DNA of 64,000 nt from the NCBI GenBank assembly GCA_024699855.1, contig JAMPIQ010000003.1, positions 4,712,001 through 4,776,000 of the forward strand, given 5' to 3'. Shown one piece after another: positions 21,003 to 35,889 of the stretch. Numbering within the stretch: the first letter of the stretch is position 1; every line of letters starts with the position of its first letter. Source of the stretch: Aphelenchoides besseyi. Taxonomy: Eukaryota; Nematoda; Chromadorea; Rhabditida; Aphelenchoididae. The notes beneath the pieces are model-generated. The model was given only the letters and a program-made list of their open reading frames with translations, did not search any database and was not told where the DNA came from. A program made the translations under genes and the position numbers.

Positions 21003-23166
21003 ATGCGATTACTAACTACAACTTGCTTGCTAATCATTCCATTCGTTTTAAGTGCTGAAGAAGTCAATTCGAGTAATAATGTAAGTGCCCATACAAATTT
21101 ACAGTAATTCTTTTGATTTCAGGAATCCGAGGAGTTTTGCACCAAGTATGCTTCCTGTCGCCAAACGGCCAAAGCTCAGTTAAAGGAGTGTACGGGCGGA
21201 TTAGTGCAAATGTTTTTGAACAAACATACTGCAGCTGACAATCAAACAGAATACAGCTCGGGTTATGAACTTTGTAAAGAAGGTAAGTTTGTTGAGATTT
21301 CCAATGAGGTTATTCGTAACGCTTTCAGAGTTGGCTGTTTTGCTTGACAAAACCATTTTAAAAGAATACGATCGGATTGAACAAGCAGCATTCAAATGTG
21401 TCTACGATTCAAAATCGGCATCAAAATTAGATGAAGCTCAGGTAAATACCAAGAAAGTATTTTTGTAACGTTTGTTCTAAGGAGTTAATCTGCAAATCAG
21501 CGTACACGGAACTTCATATTAGCGAACAACTTGGTAGCGTCACTGCTAACACTACCGAAGAATGTCAATCTTCTTACGAACAACATATCGAACGATGCGA
21601 ACTGGTGCGCACTTGTTGTCCCGAATTTGATCGGTAACAAACCCAAATAGTTACAGATGTTTGATTGGGTATTTTAGATGTCAAAATAAGATCGAAATGG
21701 AAAGCGGAGTCCGATTGCGTGAGAAGATGGTTGTTGCGAAGTTTGAAAAATGCATTCGTACGGTTAGTGTAAACGATAAGACAAAATTTATCGAATGTTT
21801 AGGAGGGCAACGTTACGATCTTTGACTCGGAAGAAGATCCAAAGAAAAAGACTGGACATTCAACGACCGATGTTCGTTTTGCTCCACAAGTCAAAACTGC
21901 AACTCCCGTTCCACGAGTCTGTTATCGTTTTCAACACTCAAAACTTCTCATTTTCAGGTGCACACAAATATTTTTAATGGGCATGGTCGTTCGTTGATTC
22001 ATTCATATCGATTTCAACGAAATCAAATAGCTATTCAAGCTCAAAATCATAAGGTGCAACAAGAAATCGCTAGACGCGATGAAATCAAACAAGAGAATGA
22101 TGAGAAGGCTAAACTAGCACTACAGGAGGAAAGAATCGCCGCCGAACAATCCACAACAGATGCCACCACACCGACAACTTCGCCAGCAACACCATCTATT
22201 GAGCAAGAAACAAAAACGGAGGAACAACAAATTTACAACGCGTCCAAAGTATCGAATTTGAATCCAATTGAAAACGAGCTTTTAATTTAGACAATCTTAG
22301 ACGAACAACGCGAACATAATCGTCAACCTGCCAGCAATGATTCTCCATCCGATATTCCAACAGAATCGAGCAGCCAAAAAACCCTGTCACCTCAAGTAAA
22401 TTCTTGTTGCCTTTTAATCTATGATTTGAATGTTTAGGAAACACTCAATCGTCTCTTATGCTTTCAACATATTGAATGCGAAAAATTATTGAAACAACAC
22501 GATGAAGATTGTGATCAACGTTACGGTGCTCGTAGTGAACATAATCGTAAGCCAACAAAACAAACACATCAACAGGTGTGTTTAGATATTGAGGATTCGG
22601 CCATTAAATCGGTTTTCGTCAACAATTCCAAGACTTCTGATTCCGAAATTCGACAACAATGTTTACAACATGTGGATAAAGAATCACAAAAACACGTAAG
22701 TACTCACCGGTTGTCGTATTCTACCATTGATTTACAGTTGTTGTATCTTAGAAGTCAAAAGGAGATACAAGATCGCGACTGCACAATGAACGCGAACATG
22801 ACTTCTAACGATGTAGAAGTTAACCAATGTCAGGAAGTTGGTATTTTGAGCGAATACGCAAAAATTCAACCGTTGAACGGCGAAGAAGTTGATTTGAATA
22901 CTTGTCTTGAGAATGTGAGCGCTTTCCGTCAAAAATGTCTAGCTCTACGTTCCTGTTGTCCACAGAAAATTGCGTGAGTACTTCTGATTTCGTCTTTCTA
23001 TCATCCACACAACTTCAGTTGCGAACGTACGAACAGAAGTCCACAAGCCCGTAAATTCTTGGACATCATGGCTCAACTCAAGATGGAACAAATGTTGTGC
23101 GAAAAACGACTTACGAGAGTTCGCGATGGTTTGATTGTTAACAGTCTTGATCGTTCTTTAGTTTGA
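21003..23166 (+). CDS. Large secreted Cys-rich protein A (CPG4-like, tentative)
   Basis: Multi-exon gene starting with a signal peptide (MRLLTTTCLLIIPFVLSAEE). Successive exons encode blocks with paired cysteines: FCTKYASCRQTAKAQLKECT, CVYDSKSAS, LICKSAYTELH, CQSSYEQHIERCELVRTCCP, a central Thr/Ser/Glu-rich low-complexity region (DATTPTTSPATPSIEQETKT), then CFQHIECEKLLKQ, CLENVSAFRQKCLALRSCCP and CERTNRSPQARKF. Exons end at about ten introns of 40-50 bases. The doubled 'C...C...RTCCP/RSCCP' units resemble nematode secreted Cys-repeat domains such as that of chondroitin proteoglycan 4, but I cannot confirm this. It has a relative at 30270-33298. One exon near 21.8 kb is unclear. Role unknown; extracellular matrix or eggshell are possibilities. 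Confidence 0.7.
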
Positions 23167-25705
23167 TTCTTCTTCAGTTAATAATCAAGCTGATACGAGT
23201 TGGTTTTGGTATAATAAAATGTTTATTTGATCTTAACTTTTAAATTAAATGTTGAATGCAAATCGCAGATCGACAAACCGGAGACTGCCAATCGAACATC
23301 ACGTTCTCGTGTTCAATCTGAAAACAAAACATCAACAACAATCTGCGGATTATGATGGAATGCAAGTTTCTATTACACTTGTGAGTTGTGTGATAGACCC
23401 TTTTGCTATTAAATAGAACAAAACGGACTGTTAGCACATTCATAATTTGCTTTGTGAGGTGTGTAACGGAGAAACAATTTCGCTTGCTTGTCTCACCTTC
23501 TTAAACCTCAGGATTCAAAACAAATTGTAAACTTACGAGACAACTTCCCGATTAACGTGTTCATTTTGATGACTCGCCTTCTCCTCGCACATCATCATTT
23601 ACGATCGTCATTCGAAAAAACTGTCAATGACATTCGTTGTAACCTAGAACACGTCAGCTAGTCGTAGTTAAAAGCAGTGAACTTTACCCGAAAACGCACG
23701 CGGATTGGTTTCTGAACAATCAACTGGTCTGACTAATCAAATTCGTGGAATTACCACTAATGCGCTTATCTCTTCACCTGTTTGCCCTCATAGTTCAAGT
23801 GCAATAATCTAACTCGCGAAAACAACACTCCCTCTCGTCCCTTATCGCACACAGCTAACCAACATTCTATCAATAAAACCGAACTGTTTAGAGAAATGCG
23901 GACCACAATTCTAATAACGAACGCCGATGTGGTCATGTGTGCCTTCGAGGGTCTGACAGCGGCGGTCATTCGAACGCTAATTTCCGAATCCGCAGTTTGT
24001 CTTCTTCGTAAGTTTGGGTTCATTTGTTCACATTGCGTCTGTCTGTGCTCGTAAATTACGATCAACATTTCGACTTTGCGGACATTAACGTTTCTCACAA
24101 ATGGCGTGATGTTGCGTTCAAAAGTGCGATCGGTAAAAGAGACGTTGTGGTTTGGGTTTCGCGCTGTTTCTCGAACAATCTCGAAAGGCGACGGACGAAA
24201 CGATCGCACGAAAAAGCTTTCATTCGTGTTTTAAGTTGCCGATTGAAGATCGCACGTAACGTCTGTTTAGACGTTGAGACGAATTGCGTTTTAGCCATGT
24301 CGCAAAGTGCTACGGGGATCAAAGATCAACACACGAATTGTTGAGATGGGAATCGATTCTTCTTCACGATTCCTCATGCAACAACAATGCGCTGTTATTT
24401 CCAAACACTCGTCCAGTTTTACTCTCACTACGTCAGCGGTTGGTCTTATTACGAATCAAATTATTTTGCAAAACATGCAAACCCCCTCCACAACAACGGA
24501 TTTATCGCACAAAGCATTTCCCTCGCGATCGTTGTCTTTCGTTTAATCTGACGTCAGCTTTCAAATCTGAAGCGATTACTTCTTCCTCTTTACGCGTTTA
24601 TCTTCTTATTTGAAATATTCAGTCTTACATTGGCGACATCTGCACCTACCGTAACTCGTAGTTATTATCTGACTTTACGGCCAATACGTGCATTTGTTTG
24701 AAAGTCGTTAGTTTCCGATGTTTTTTTGACGAAATGCACACAACTCTCGCTCCTCGTTTTCAGCCCCCCAAACGTTCCCTTTTGCTGCTTTTGCCTTCGC
24801 GTGTCCTTGCCCGTTCTTTTTGCTCGGCGGGTAAACATCTTCGTCGCTTTTTGCTCCTCGTGACGAAGCTCACGTGCCTCACTTGTTTTCCGTTTTGACC
24901 GGACCGGGGGATTTTTTCCACTGGTGAGGGGCGAATTGAAAAGGTCATGCGCTGTGGTCGTCAACATTTTCTCTTTCGATGGGCTGATTGTAAAACCCCG
25001 TCGGGCGTTGTTTTTCTTCTCAAGTCCTGATTGTCCTGTGTTGCGTTGTGTGATTAGCCGAAGGAGATTGCGGGGTTTGTTTTCGCTCTCTACGCAACCG
25101 GGATTTTTGCTCCGTTAACGCGGGGAGTGCTGCTTATTGGCGGTTGACGATGAGGTTTTCAAAATTGCGATGATCAAAAATTAAATCCTCTCCCTTCCAC
25201 GAGTATACCCAACAAATGTTCGGAGAGAGAGAAGCGATGTGTTGACTCTTACGCCGCTCTTTCTCCGCAGCTTCGCTCCGGTCGCTCGCATTTTGGGGGC
25301 ATTTGCTGAAAGGTTCGTTGTCGTATAAGAATCGTGTTGTGTGTGCGACTTCTACAGAAGTCGGTCGCGTTCATCCGAGCATTTTCGAATCCATCGTGTT
25401 TATGACGCGAATGTCATGGTTTTAAGGTCGTTGGTTTTTTCAGACATACGATCGTCAACAAATTCGAAGCTGGTTGTCGGCGTTTAACATCGGTCGACAG
25501 ACCACCATCAAACCCCAGTCTTTTGTGTTCAATCGTTTTTCGTTTCGCGTCGAGTTTGCGCTTTGAACCCAACAATAAGATCGAACTGGCGGTACGGGTG
25601 GCTAGAGCTTCGGGCCCACGCTCAAAAGCCGCAGTTATCGTTGAAGGGTGTTGGATTTGTTAGATCGAATTTTTGTTTGAATTCGAAATCACAATTCAAA
25701 TAAAA
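23167..25705. other. Long gene-free stretch upstream of the MNK gene
   Basis: About 2.5 kb with no gene I can support. Several open frames at 23.8-25.1 kb lack family similarity, signal peptides or splice-linked continuations. The stretch includes a perfect cAMP-response-element palindrome TGACGTCA at about 24549 and T-rich and purine-rich tracts. It is probably the 5' regulatory region and untranslated leader of the kinase gene. A missed non-coding RNA cannot be excluded. Confidence 0.45.
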
Positions 25706-28255
<2,550 letters not shown>

Positions 28256-30269
28256 TCGTTGCATAGAACGTACTCTTGATGTCGCATTAGTCCACAATAA
28301 TTATCATCTCTCATAGGGTCCTTTTATTACTGGTTGCGTAGAATTGTGACTAATTTATTCCGACAATGTATCATAAGTTGTATAGATATAGATTCCTTTT
28401 TTGACTTATTCCAATTTTCGCTCCAACCAAATGCCTCTCCATAGTCACGTGTATTTTGTAAGTCCGTTGACGCGCCGAGTTTCCGTATTTTTGTTGACGA
28501 TTGTTTCAATGAATATGTAAGTAATGACAGTTGTCCGTTCTGCGCGTTTCCGGACTGCTCTTCGAACACACGGACATTCGTTTTGAACAGGACGTGTGTT
28601 GTTGCAGCTTCTTTTAATTGGTCTCTTTAATTGGGTTTAGCTTTTCTCGGGAACTAAAATGAACGGTTTTTTCATGTTCGGGATCTAATAATCGTTTTTG
28701 TACATAGAAACTGCGCATTTCCATCTTTTCTATTCATCTCACTAGTTACTACGTTTCCTCTTGTCCTAATTGTAAACGAATGTATATAGTCAAGACTCCG
28801 ATTAAGGATATTTTTCTCGTCCCCTGTGATTACGGTTCCATACGCAGTGTTCCCTATTTATTTCTGCGTGAAAACAACGAAAATCCAGAAAATAGCCAAA
28901 GTTCAGTGTTCTCTATTTGATCCTCCAGTTTGTGAAAAAGAAAAAATTCAAAAAGTTTTTTTGTACATTTCCCTTCTTCCTCTCATTCTTCGTATTTTGA
29001 TATCTAACATTAAAAGGAAAAATGAGTTACACGAATCGATGTACAACTCTACCGTACGTTTGATTCGATAGTTTACATCAATTGAGTATGCGTCCTGTTG
29101 TTTGGATTTTCCATTTGACTCACTTTTTTGTTTGGACGTCCGTTTATCTTCTCGTCCATCCGCCCATTGGGCTTCCGATTCGTCGAATATCCACTGATCA
29201 GTTGAGTTAATCGATTGTCATTGATATTTGTTGCTACTAGTAGTTGTTTGGCCAATGGTCCATGCAATTGCTTGTATCTTAGTTATAGCTTGAATCCATC
29301 GCGATTGTTTACCTTCTTCTGTCGATTGAATTCCATTGATAATACGAACAACGAACGTTCTTGATACCAATCCCCCTAAGGTCATACACACGTACAAACG
29401 CCTCAGTTTCTCATCATAATTCCGTGCTCGTCATACCACATTTTGTTATACCTCTACTTAACATATGATGTTGGGTTATAGATTACGATGCACAATTTTG
29501 TTTTACGACTGTGCATTGCGATTGTGAACTCGTAGTCTCGTTGTATTCGATTAGTCCACGATATTTTCATTGCGTTCCAATTCGTCGCTTTGTGTGTATG
29601 ATCCTTAAGTTGATGGTAAATAAATCGATTAGTGTTACACAATTGTTATTTTAATTTCGAATCAAAACGTGAAACAAAACCAACAACCTTCTTATGACGA
29701 AGATCTCGGAAGTAGATGCAAAAGAATTTGGCGCATAGAAGGGTGTTGAAGTGTTTTGATATCTTGCAAATCGGCGCCAATTTGCGTCCAGATTTCAATC
29801 AGTAAGCATCCAGAAACGACTTAAAATCCTCATCTAGTGAGTAATCTGTCGGAAGAAACAAACTTCCGAAAGCTCATTTATTGAGGTCAATCGAGATTTT
29901 GGGTTAACTGAGCACTTGAATTCTCACGAAACAGGTTTCTTTATTTGTGTGGCCAATCGATTCCATTTTGTTTACTTGATCCTACCTCCAAGTTTGTCTG
30001 TTCGTATCGAACAAGTTAAAATTGAAAGCAGTCGTGAGTAAACGGTCCGCAATTCCGAAGCTAATTCGTTGCTGTAGCTGCGTGTTCGAACCGGAAAGTT
30101 GAAGAGAAATTTGCTTAATTACTTCGTGCGGCATGTTTTTTACAGTGCGCAAGTTTGAGTCTTTCGCGTGTTATGCAAACCCTACAAAAATACGAGCACT
30201 TGTATTCAGTAAATGAAAGAATTTAGTTCTCTTTGATTGACCGGTTTTGAGGACACATTGAGCGATCGT
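28256..30269. other. Long gene-free stretch after MNK; possible extended 3' UTR
   Basis: About 2 kb without a supported gene. It contains Pumilio-type octamers TGTACATA (about 28698) and TGTATATA (about 28783), which would suit a long regulated 3' UTR of the kinase. Minus-strand frames at 28.3-28.6, 29.1-29.3 and 29.45-29.64 kb have no recognisable family and lack splice continuity. The right end holds the promoter of the next secreted gene. Confidence 0.4.
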
Positions 30270-33200
30270 ATGACGAAGAGATATGCAATGATTGTCGTAT
30301 GTTTACTATGGTTTTTGATACAGCAGTCAATGGCGATTGTAAGATTGTTGTTTATCCACTGAGTTCTTTTGTTTGTTTACAGTCAAGACAACTGGAATTT
30401 TGCAACAAATTTTTGACATGCGAAATGGAAATGATGGATATTCATAAGAAGTGTACGGGAAGCTCACGAAACAACACTGCCCAGTCGTGTGGATTGATGG
30501 AGGATTTCAAGTTTGTGTTGAATGCACTGCTTTTTAAGTTCTTCAACATTTCAGTGAGCTGAGTCGATTGATGCAAGCACGAGTGCAGGAGTTTGGAAGT
30601 TGCGTTGCGGCCGAGAGTTTCAATTTGTCGGAACTCGAGTCATCATCGGAAGAAGTCATAATTCCTGTGAGTTAACGGTGATCTTCTGTACACTCTCTTT
30701 TTGGATTTCAGGAAGCGAAATGTGAATTGAATCAAAACGAAACTGAAATTCCACGAACTTGTTGGGAATCTGTTGGAATGATCAAGAGACGTTGTCAAAG
30801 GTACCAGTTGTGTTGTCCAGCTGTTAAAACGTAAGGAAATGGAATTTTATGCTTATTTCTTACTTCTCAGATGTTTACGATTGGGAAAAGAAACTCCCGT
30901 AACGAAAGCAGTTCGTGAAAAACATGTCGTAATTAACAGGTGACTTTATAGTTGAAGTCGATCAGATGAACGAATTTAGAAAGTCAATGGAATGTCGCGA
31001 TCGAATGCGCTTAATCTTACAAGAGAAACATAACACACCGTAAGTTTTAGTATGTTATAAGCAAACAAAAGTGTTCAGCCCAAAGACACATGGTGTTGTG
31101 ATTGATGCCATTCAGCAAAACGAAGAAAAACCAACAGTCAGTAATCGATCATCGCTGATTACTTTCCGTCGACCACCGCCAATCGCTCCAACTCGTTTGG
31201 AAACGTCGAAAATCATGATGCCAGTGGATAAAACCGAAGAACGAATGACTTTAGTTATGCGCGAACTTTCAAGGGTACTTCTCGGCAAAACGGAAACCAC
31301 AACGACAACTCGCACTCAACCAACCGAACTCCCGACGACAACCAAACCAACTACCACCACGTATTCTACGACCGCAAACCATCATCATAAGCGCAAAACG
31401 AAGGTCACTAAAAACCCGTTACTTGATTTGGTTACTCAAAAACCGCATTTCTCTTTTGCCCTTCCATCGTCCGTCAACTTAACCGAACTGAATCTTCCAG
31501 CCGCACGTCCACATCTTTTAACTACAACTCCCGCATTAAAATCCGATAAAAATCTTCTTGGTGCTCCACTGCTCAAATCATCGTTCAAATTTGCGATAAA
31601 ACGGAAAGAATTACCGATCACAACTCCCGAACCACTGAAGAATCAATCGACTTCTCAACTGCCAGTTATCGATAGCTCCATAGAAGAAGAGACTCAACCA
31701 GCAGTTGTATTCAAATATGGTAATGTTGTTACTGTTGATGGAGACACCGACTATCAAGACGAATCAACGGAAAGACAAAATAAAAAGCAATGGGCAGTAA
31801 AATCAGGGAGAATTGGGCTTCATCGCAACCAAAGAGCTCGTCAATTTGCTGCACCATTATTTTCAAGTGATGTTCCTCAGACGGCGAATTCCCTCCTTAC
31901 TACAACCGCGATGTCTTTGCTCGAAAAAGAAGAACGATTAGTCAAATTGCTTAGACGAGTTCACTTGGCACCTGAAGACCGTATTCCCGGAATGCGTCTT
32001 CGCAAACTAAAATCCGATCATACAACCTTTGCACCAACTTCTGCTTCGCCTACGATTATTGAAATCACGACCCAAGAAACCAAATTACCATCAACAACTA
32101 ATCAAGCAACATCGATTTCATCGCATATTCAGCCGATTGCGATTTCAGCCGACACAAACCAACCACTTCTTGGCTATCGACATCACATTCTGAGTATTCG
32201 CCGTCGCGTTGCTTTCGATGAAAAAGAAAATAACAACGTCGCTCAAATAGATGATGCCGATGAAAACTACGTAGAAACTAATGGATGGCCAATCGAAGAA
32301 AGGTTACTAAATTAAGACGACCGGTTATTTCTTATTGAATTTAGAACAACGATAGCAAATCGGGTCCCGGAGGCTTTGATTCCACTTAAACCGCAAATTA
32401 ACATTCGACGAGCTCCACAAAAATCGTGGCTTCCGCAGCCTCCAGTAGTGACTGTAGACGAGTAAGTTAATTAAATTGATTTCACCGAAAGCATAATTTA
32501 GAAAAGAAGCATCTCAAATCAGAACGGAACTATTAAGAAACCTTGAAGAATATATCGAACGTTCCATTTACGAAAACAACCACAGACGACGAGAACAAGC
32601 GAAAAGAGAAGAAGAACGTTTAGTTGTTCTCAGGCGAAGTCGATCGGATTACGAGAATTTGAATCAAAGTACCGGATATTGCGAACAATGGACAACATGG
32701 TGACTTCAAAAGTAATAAGAAGTAGTTCAATGCTTACATTTGCAGTTCCTATCAACTTCGTTTCCTTCAAGCTCAATGTCAAGGACGGAATGATGTAAAC
32801 GAGGGATCGAAAATGCCCGAAATATTCCGTCGACGTTTTGGTTCATGTAACGCAAAGTTATGGTCAGAATATCAGGTATGTTTGATCAAGTATAGTCATT
32901 AAATATTCCTTTTTTAGGTCACAGACGAACTGCGACTTCGATTGCTTCAGAATTTGGAAGATTGTGTGGTTGAAGAGATAGCAAATGGACGTGCAACCAT
33001 TTCCCCTAAGTGTTCAGCCGATTGGCCCGTTTTGCCAAACTTTGACGATTCTCTTAATTGCGATATGAAAACAAAACTCGTGCATTCACATTGTACACAA
33101 CTCGGACGTTGTTGTGAGTCGTTAAAAGTGTGTCGAGTTCAAGTGGAAAAAGATCCGATGTTCAGTCAACTGAATGCTGCAAAACAATCTTTGAACTCAC

Positions 33201-33298
33201 ATGCCATAAAATGCAAAGCAGCAGCAACAACAACTTCACCGCCAACAACAACCTCTAAAACAACCGTCAAAACTTCTGACGCCTCTCGACTAATTTGA
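30270..33298 (+). CDS. Large secreted Cys-rich protein B, paralogue of protein A
   Basis: Starts MTKRYAMIVVCLLWFLIQQS (signal peptide); the first intron donor follows AMAI. Exons then give FCNKFLTCEMEMMDIHKKCT, CWESVGMIKRRCQRYQLCCP, and MECRDRMRLILQEKH. A single large exon (about 31071-32315) encodes ~410 residues of Thr/Pro-rich, basic low-complexity sequence with tracts such as TTTTRTQPTELPTTTKPTTT. The 3' exons return to Cys-rich blocks: SYQLRFLQAQCQG, GSCNAKLWSEYQ, CDMKTKLVHSHCTQLGRCCE. Order and spacing of cysteine blocks, the signal peptide and the low-complexity centre match protein A at 21-23 kb. A mucin-like, probably glycosylated, extracellular protein; CPG4-like domains are possible. 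TGA at 33296-33298. Confidence 0.75.
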
Positions 33299-33596
33299 AT
33301 TTGCTGAACAGTTTAAGTAGAACAAATTCCTACGTGTTTAAACTTCTATTTACTTTAAGAACAACCTTGTAGTCACGCCTTTTCATTCGCTCATCAACTA
33401 ATAAAGTTAATAAAATAACTTTTTGGAAACTATTTGGTACAAAATTCCATTCGTCCTGAGAATCAACACGTGCGTTCAGTTCGCTAAATGGCATCCACGA
33501 AATTACTGAGCGAATTGGGTCTTCGTGTTGTAAAGCGGACGAGTCGGTTAAAAGAAACAGACTACGTTGTAATTCGAATCATTTTAACTAGTAAAA

Positions 33597-34030
33597 ATGA
33601 ATGTCTTTCTTCTATGTCTTCTCTTTACATTTGTCTTAATGTCATGTTCTATTGCTATTCAAACTGATAGCCAATTTGAGTTGAACAGAGAACGTACTCT
33701 GTAAGTTTGCAACAGCAGAGTTTAGTTCTACTTCTTGCTTTTCAGCAAAATACGAGAAATAGGAACATCGGAGCTAAGAGCACATAAGCGGTTTAAGCGG
33801 TAATTAACCGAGATTACGTCAGGAGATGAGTTAATGATTGCAGACAATTCTTTCCGGGCGGTGGATTCGGAATGCCTTTTGGAGGCTTTGGGATGCCTTT
33901 TATGAATCCGGGCATGATACCTCAATTATTCACCATTTCCTCACAAAAACGATCATTTCGTGGCAATCCATGGTTTGGAGGGCCTAGTTGGAAATCGAAT
34001 AATTTGTTCATGAGCTTCGGTCGTCGTTGA
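33597..34030 (+). CDS. Small secreted Gly/Phe-rich precursor, candidate neuropeptide gene
   Basis: Three exons, 33597-33700, 33746-33799 and 33844-34030, joined in phase by 45- and 44-base introns. The signal peptide is MNVFLLCLLFTFVLMSCSIA. The rest has basic sites typical of prohormone cleavage: RFKR before a Gly/Met/Phe/Pro-rich repeat (GGGFGMPFGGFGMPFMNPGM), then QKR, then a 23-residue segment ending NLFMSFGRR at the stop. A Gly followed by two Arg at the very end is the classic signal for C-terminal amidation, predicting a peptide ending LFMSF-amide. Alternatively it could be a Gly-rich antimicrobial peptide or cuticle component. The final stop directly after GRR supports the processing idea. 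No family name assigned. Confidence 0.7.
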
Positions 34031-34623
34031 TCTCAAAAGTTCACAATCAAAAGGACTTTAAATTTAACCGATCAGAAGGCCGATTGCCTGCTGTGTGACA
34101 GTCAGTAGGTGATCAGGCTCATCATAAGAATCGAGTTGCATTTTTTTGATTGTTCGCACGTTCTTCAAAAATAAAAACTTATAACTGGATTATGAACAAA
34201 AATTAAGTGATTTTCCGAGAAGAAGGTTAAACATAAAACAACAAGACGAAATTGGGAGTAAAAAGAAGTTCAATGTCAAAGGAGTTGTTTACTTTCGAGT
34301 CATGGATCGTAAACTTCTAATGACCACCGTGTGTTCCTTTTGATGCGTGTTGATCGATCAGCCACACAAAACGATCGGATTCAAAGTCTCGAGATCGCTG
34401 TAAGGGTCACAGCAATTTGTTCAACAGGGATTGTTGGCCTAAATTTAGCGACGAGAAACATTGATGAGGGGCGTCGTCGAGTTCCACTTATAAAAAAACT
34501 AAGGTTAAGTCCTTGAATGGTGCCCCGCATCGTGAAGGCTGTCTTCCCGAATTCGTCACTCCTTTTCGCCTCAATCGGTTAATAACCAAAACGATTCAAC
34601 GACAATCGGCAGAAGTGAACAAA
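34031..34623. other. Intergenic stretch between two small secreted genes
   Basis: About 590 bases holding an AATAAA (about 34172) for the upstream gene and the promoter of the next. Two plus-strand frames (34331-34516, 34513-34737) do not look like genes, apart from the true start embedded in the latter at 34624. Confidence 0.45.
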
Positions 34624-35640
34624 ATGCAGTTGACAAGTCGGTGGCTAATCGGCGTTCTTGTTATTAACATTGTGAGCGCTCAAGACGAAGGTAAGTTCGG
34701 AAACTGTTTTTTGTTGAAGCAACTTCGCTTTTTGTAACATCGCAACCGGGATTTGGTTATGGTAGCAAGGTGTTGGATAAGCATATTCAGTTGAAGATTT
34801 CAGCAGTTACTGTGTCCGATCAGTCAGTTGAAGAAGCTTCATCAACCACACAACTTCCACCACGAGCGTTCACATTTCGACCGGAAGGTGAGTGGTCATT
34901 TGTTATTATCGTTTTGGAATATTGGAGCACTTATCTTCTATGAACACTATTGGTTTTAGTTTTGAAAAAATTTCGTATTGTTTTGAAGCGGATTTTCAAT
35001 TTCGATCAACTTTTTAATGGGCTTTCAAATCGAGCACCACAATTCACTCGACCCACAACTTCTGCACAGAACGGAGAAAGAAGAACAAGTTGGTTTTTGG
35101 GTTTGGTTTTTAGATCCAACTTTCGTATCAACAATTAAACGGTTTGCTTGCAGCTTTCCAACTCGTTCCCGACTCATCTGCTCGCAGCCCTGAACGTGAG
35201 ATGTTAGAGGAAACTGCTGAAGTACCGGAACGTCCAGTCGACGATTACGAGCAGCGTAGACGTGAATACGAGCGGTAAGAAACGAAAATCATATGAATCA
35301 TAGAACGTTTTTAGGTATTGGCGTCAATATTACACGCAACAACAAACTCAAACTGGATGGTACGACAATCGTTTGCAACAACAACAACTATATTCGCCCT
35401 ATCAGCCAGTAAGTTTGTTGCCTGCTATAATCAAAACATTTTTACCTTCAGCAACAAAACTACAATCCGTATAATTACAATTATTATAATCAGATTCAAC
35501 AGTCTTCTCCTTATGGGCCACGAGCTTTTCAACAAACTCCGTATTACGGTCAACAACAACCATTGAGTATGCAGGCCGGCACGAACTTCGGTGGGCCCGG
35601 AATGTTTCTAACAAGTGGTTTGGGTTTGAATTTTGGTTAA
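34624..35640 (+). CDS. Secreted Gln/Tyr-rich low-complexity protein
   Basis: Starts MQLTSRWLIGVLVINIVSAQ, a signal peptide ending in a good cleavage site (VSA-QD). The first intron (donor at 34691) has two acceptors in frame, one giving a 29-base intron and one a 113-base intron ending ATTTCAG. Later exons carry TTQLPPRAFTFRPE, EREMLEETAEVPERPVDDYE, then a Gln/Tyr/Asn-rich tract (YWRQYYTQQQTQTG, QQNYNPYNYNYYNQIQQSSP) and a Gly-rich end, NFGGPGMFLTSGLGLNFG. The composition is prion-like and could form an extracellular aggregate or matrix. Its C-terminal GGPGM...FG echoes the neighbour at 33.6-34.0 kb, so the two may be tandem relatives. No family name. Confidence 0.7.
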
Positions 35641-35889
35641 AGTTTAAGTCAAATAAACGATTAACTACACTTCATACAACCATTAGACGATCTGTTCTGT
35701 AAAAACTATACACATTAAAACATCGGAATGTTTGTGAAGTTCAATTCTTTATTATTTGATTATGTACATCAAAATGAGCAAAATAAAACAAATTGAAGCG
35801 ACCCAGACAAATTTGTGACATCAGCTATAAGGCACAAAAGCTAAATGTATCCCGCCAATCAATGAAATAGACAAAGTGGAAGAGGAAAA

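Noticed and set aside
24545..24560. TGACGTCA palindrome as a functional CRE for MNK
   Set aside because: A single 8-base site more than 1 kb upstream can arise by chance; noted only in the region description.
23766..25118. Cluster of open frames of 60-147 codons upstream of MNK
   Set aside because: Overlapping on both strands, no family motifs, no coherent splice sites; treated as non-coding.
29073..29267. Minus-strand 64-codon frame rich in Asn, Lys and Arg
   Set aside because: Low-complexity, no signal peptide or neighbours in phase.
34691..34719. A 29-base intron in the Gln/Tyr-rich gene
   Set aside because: A 113-base intron with a better acceptor (ATTTCAG at about 34803) also keeps frame, so an ultra-short intron is not needed.
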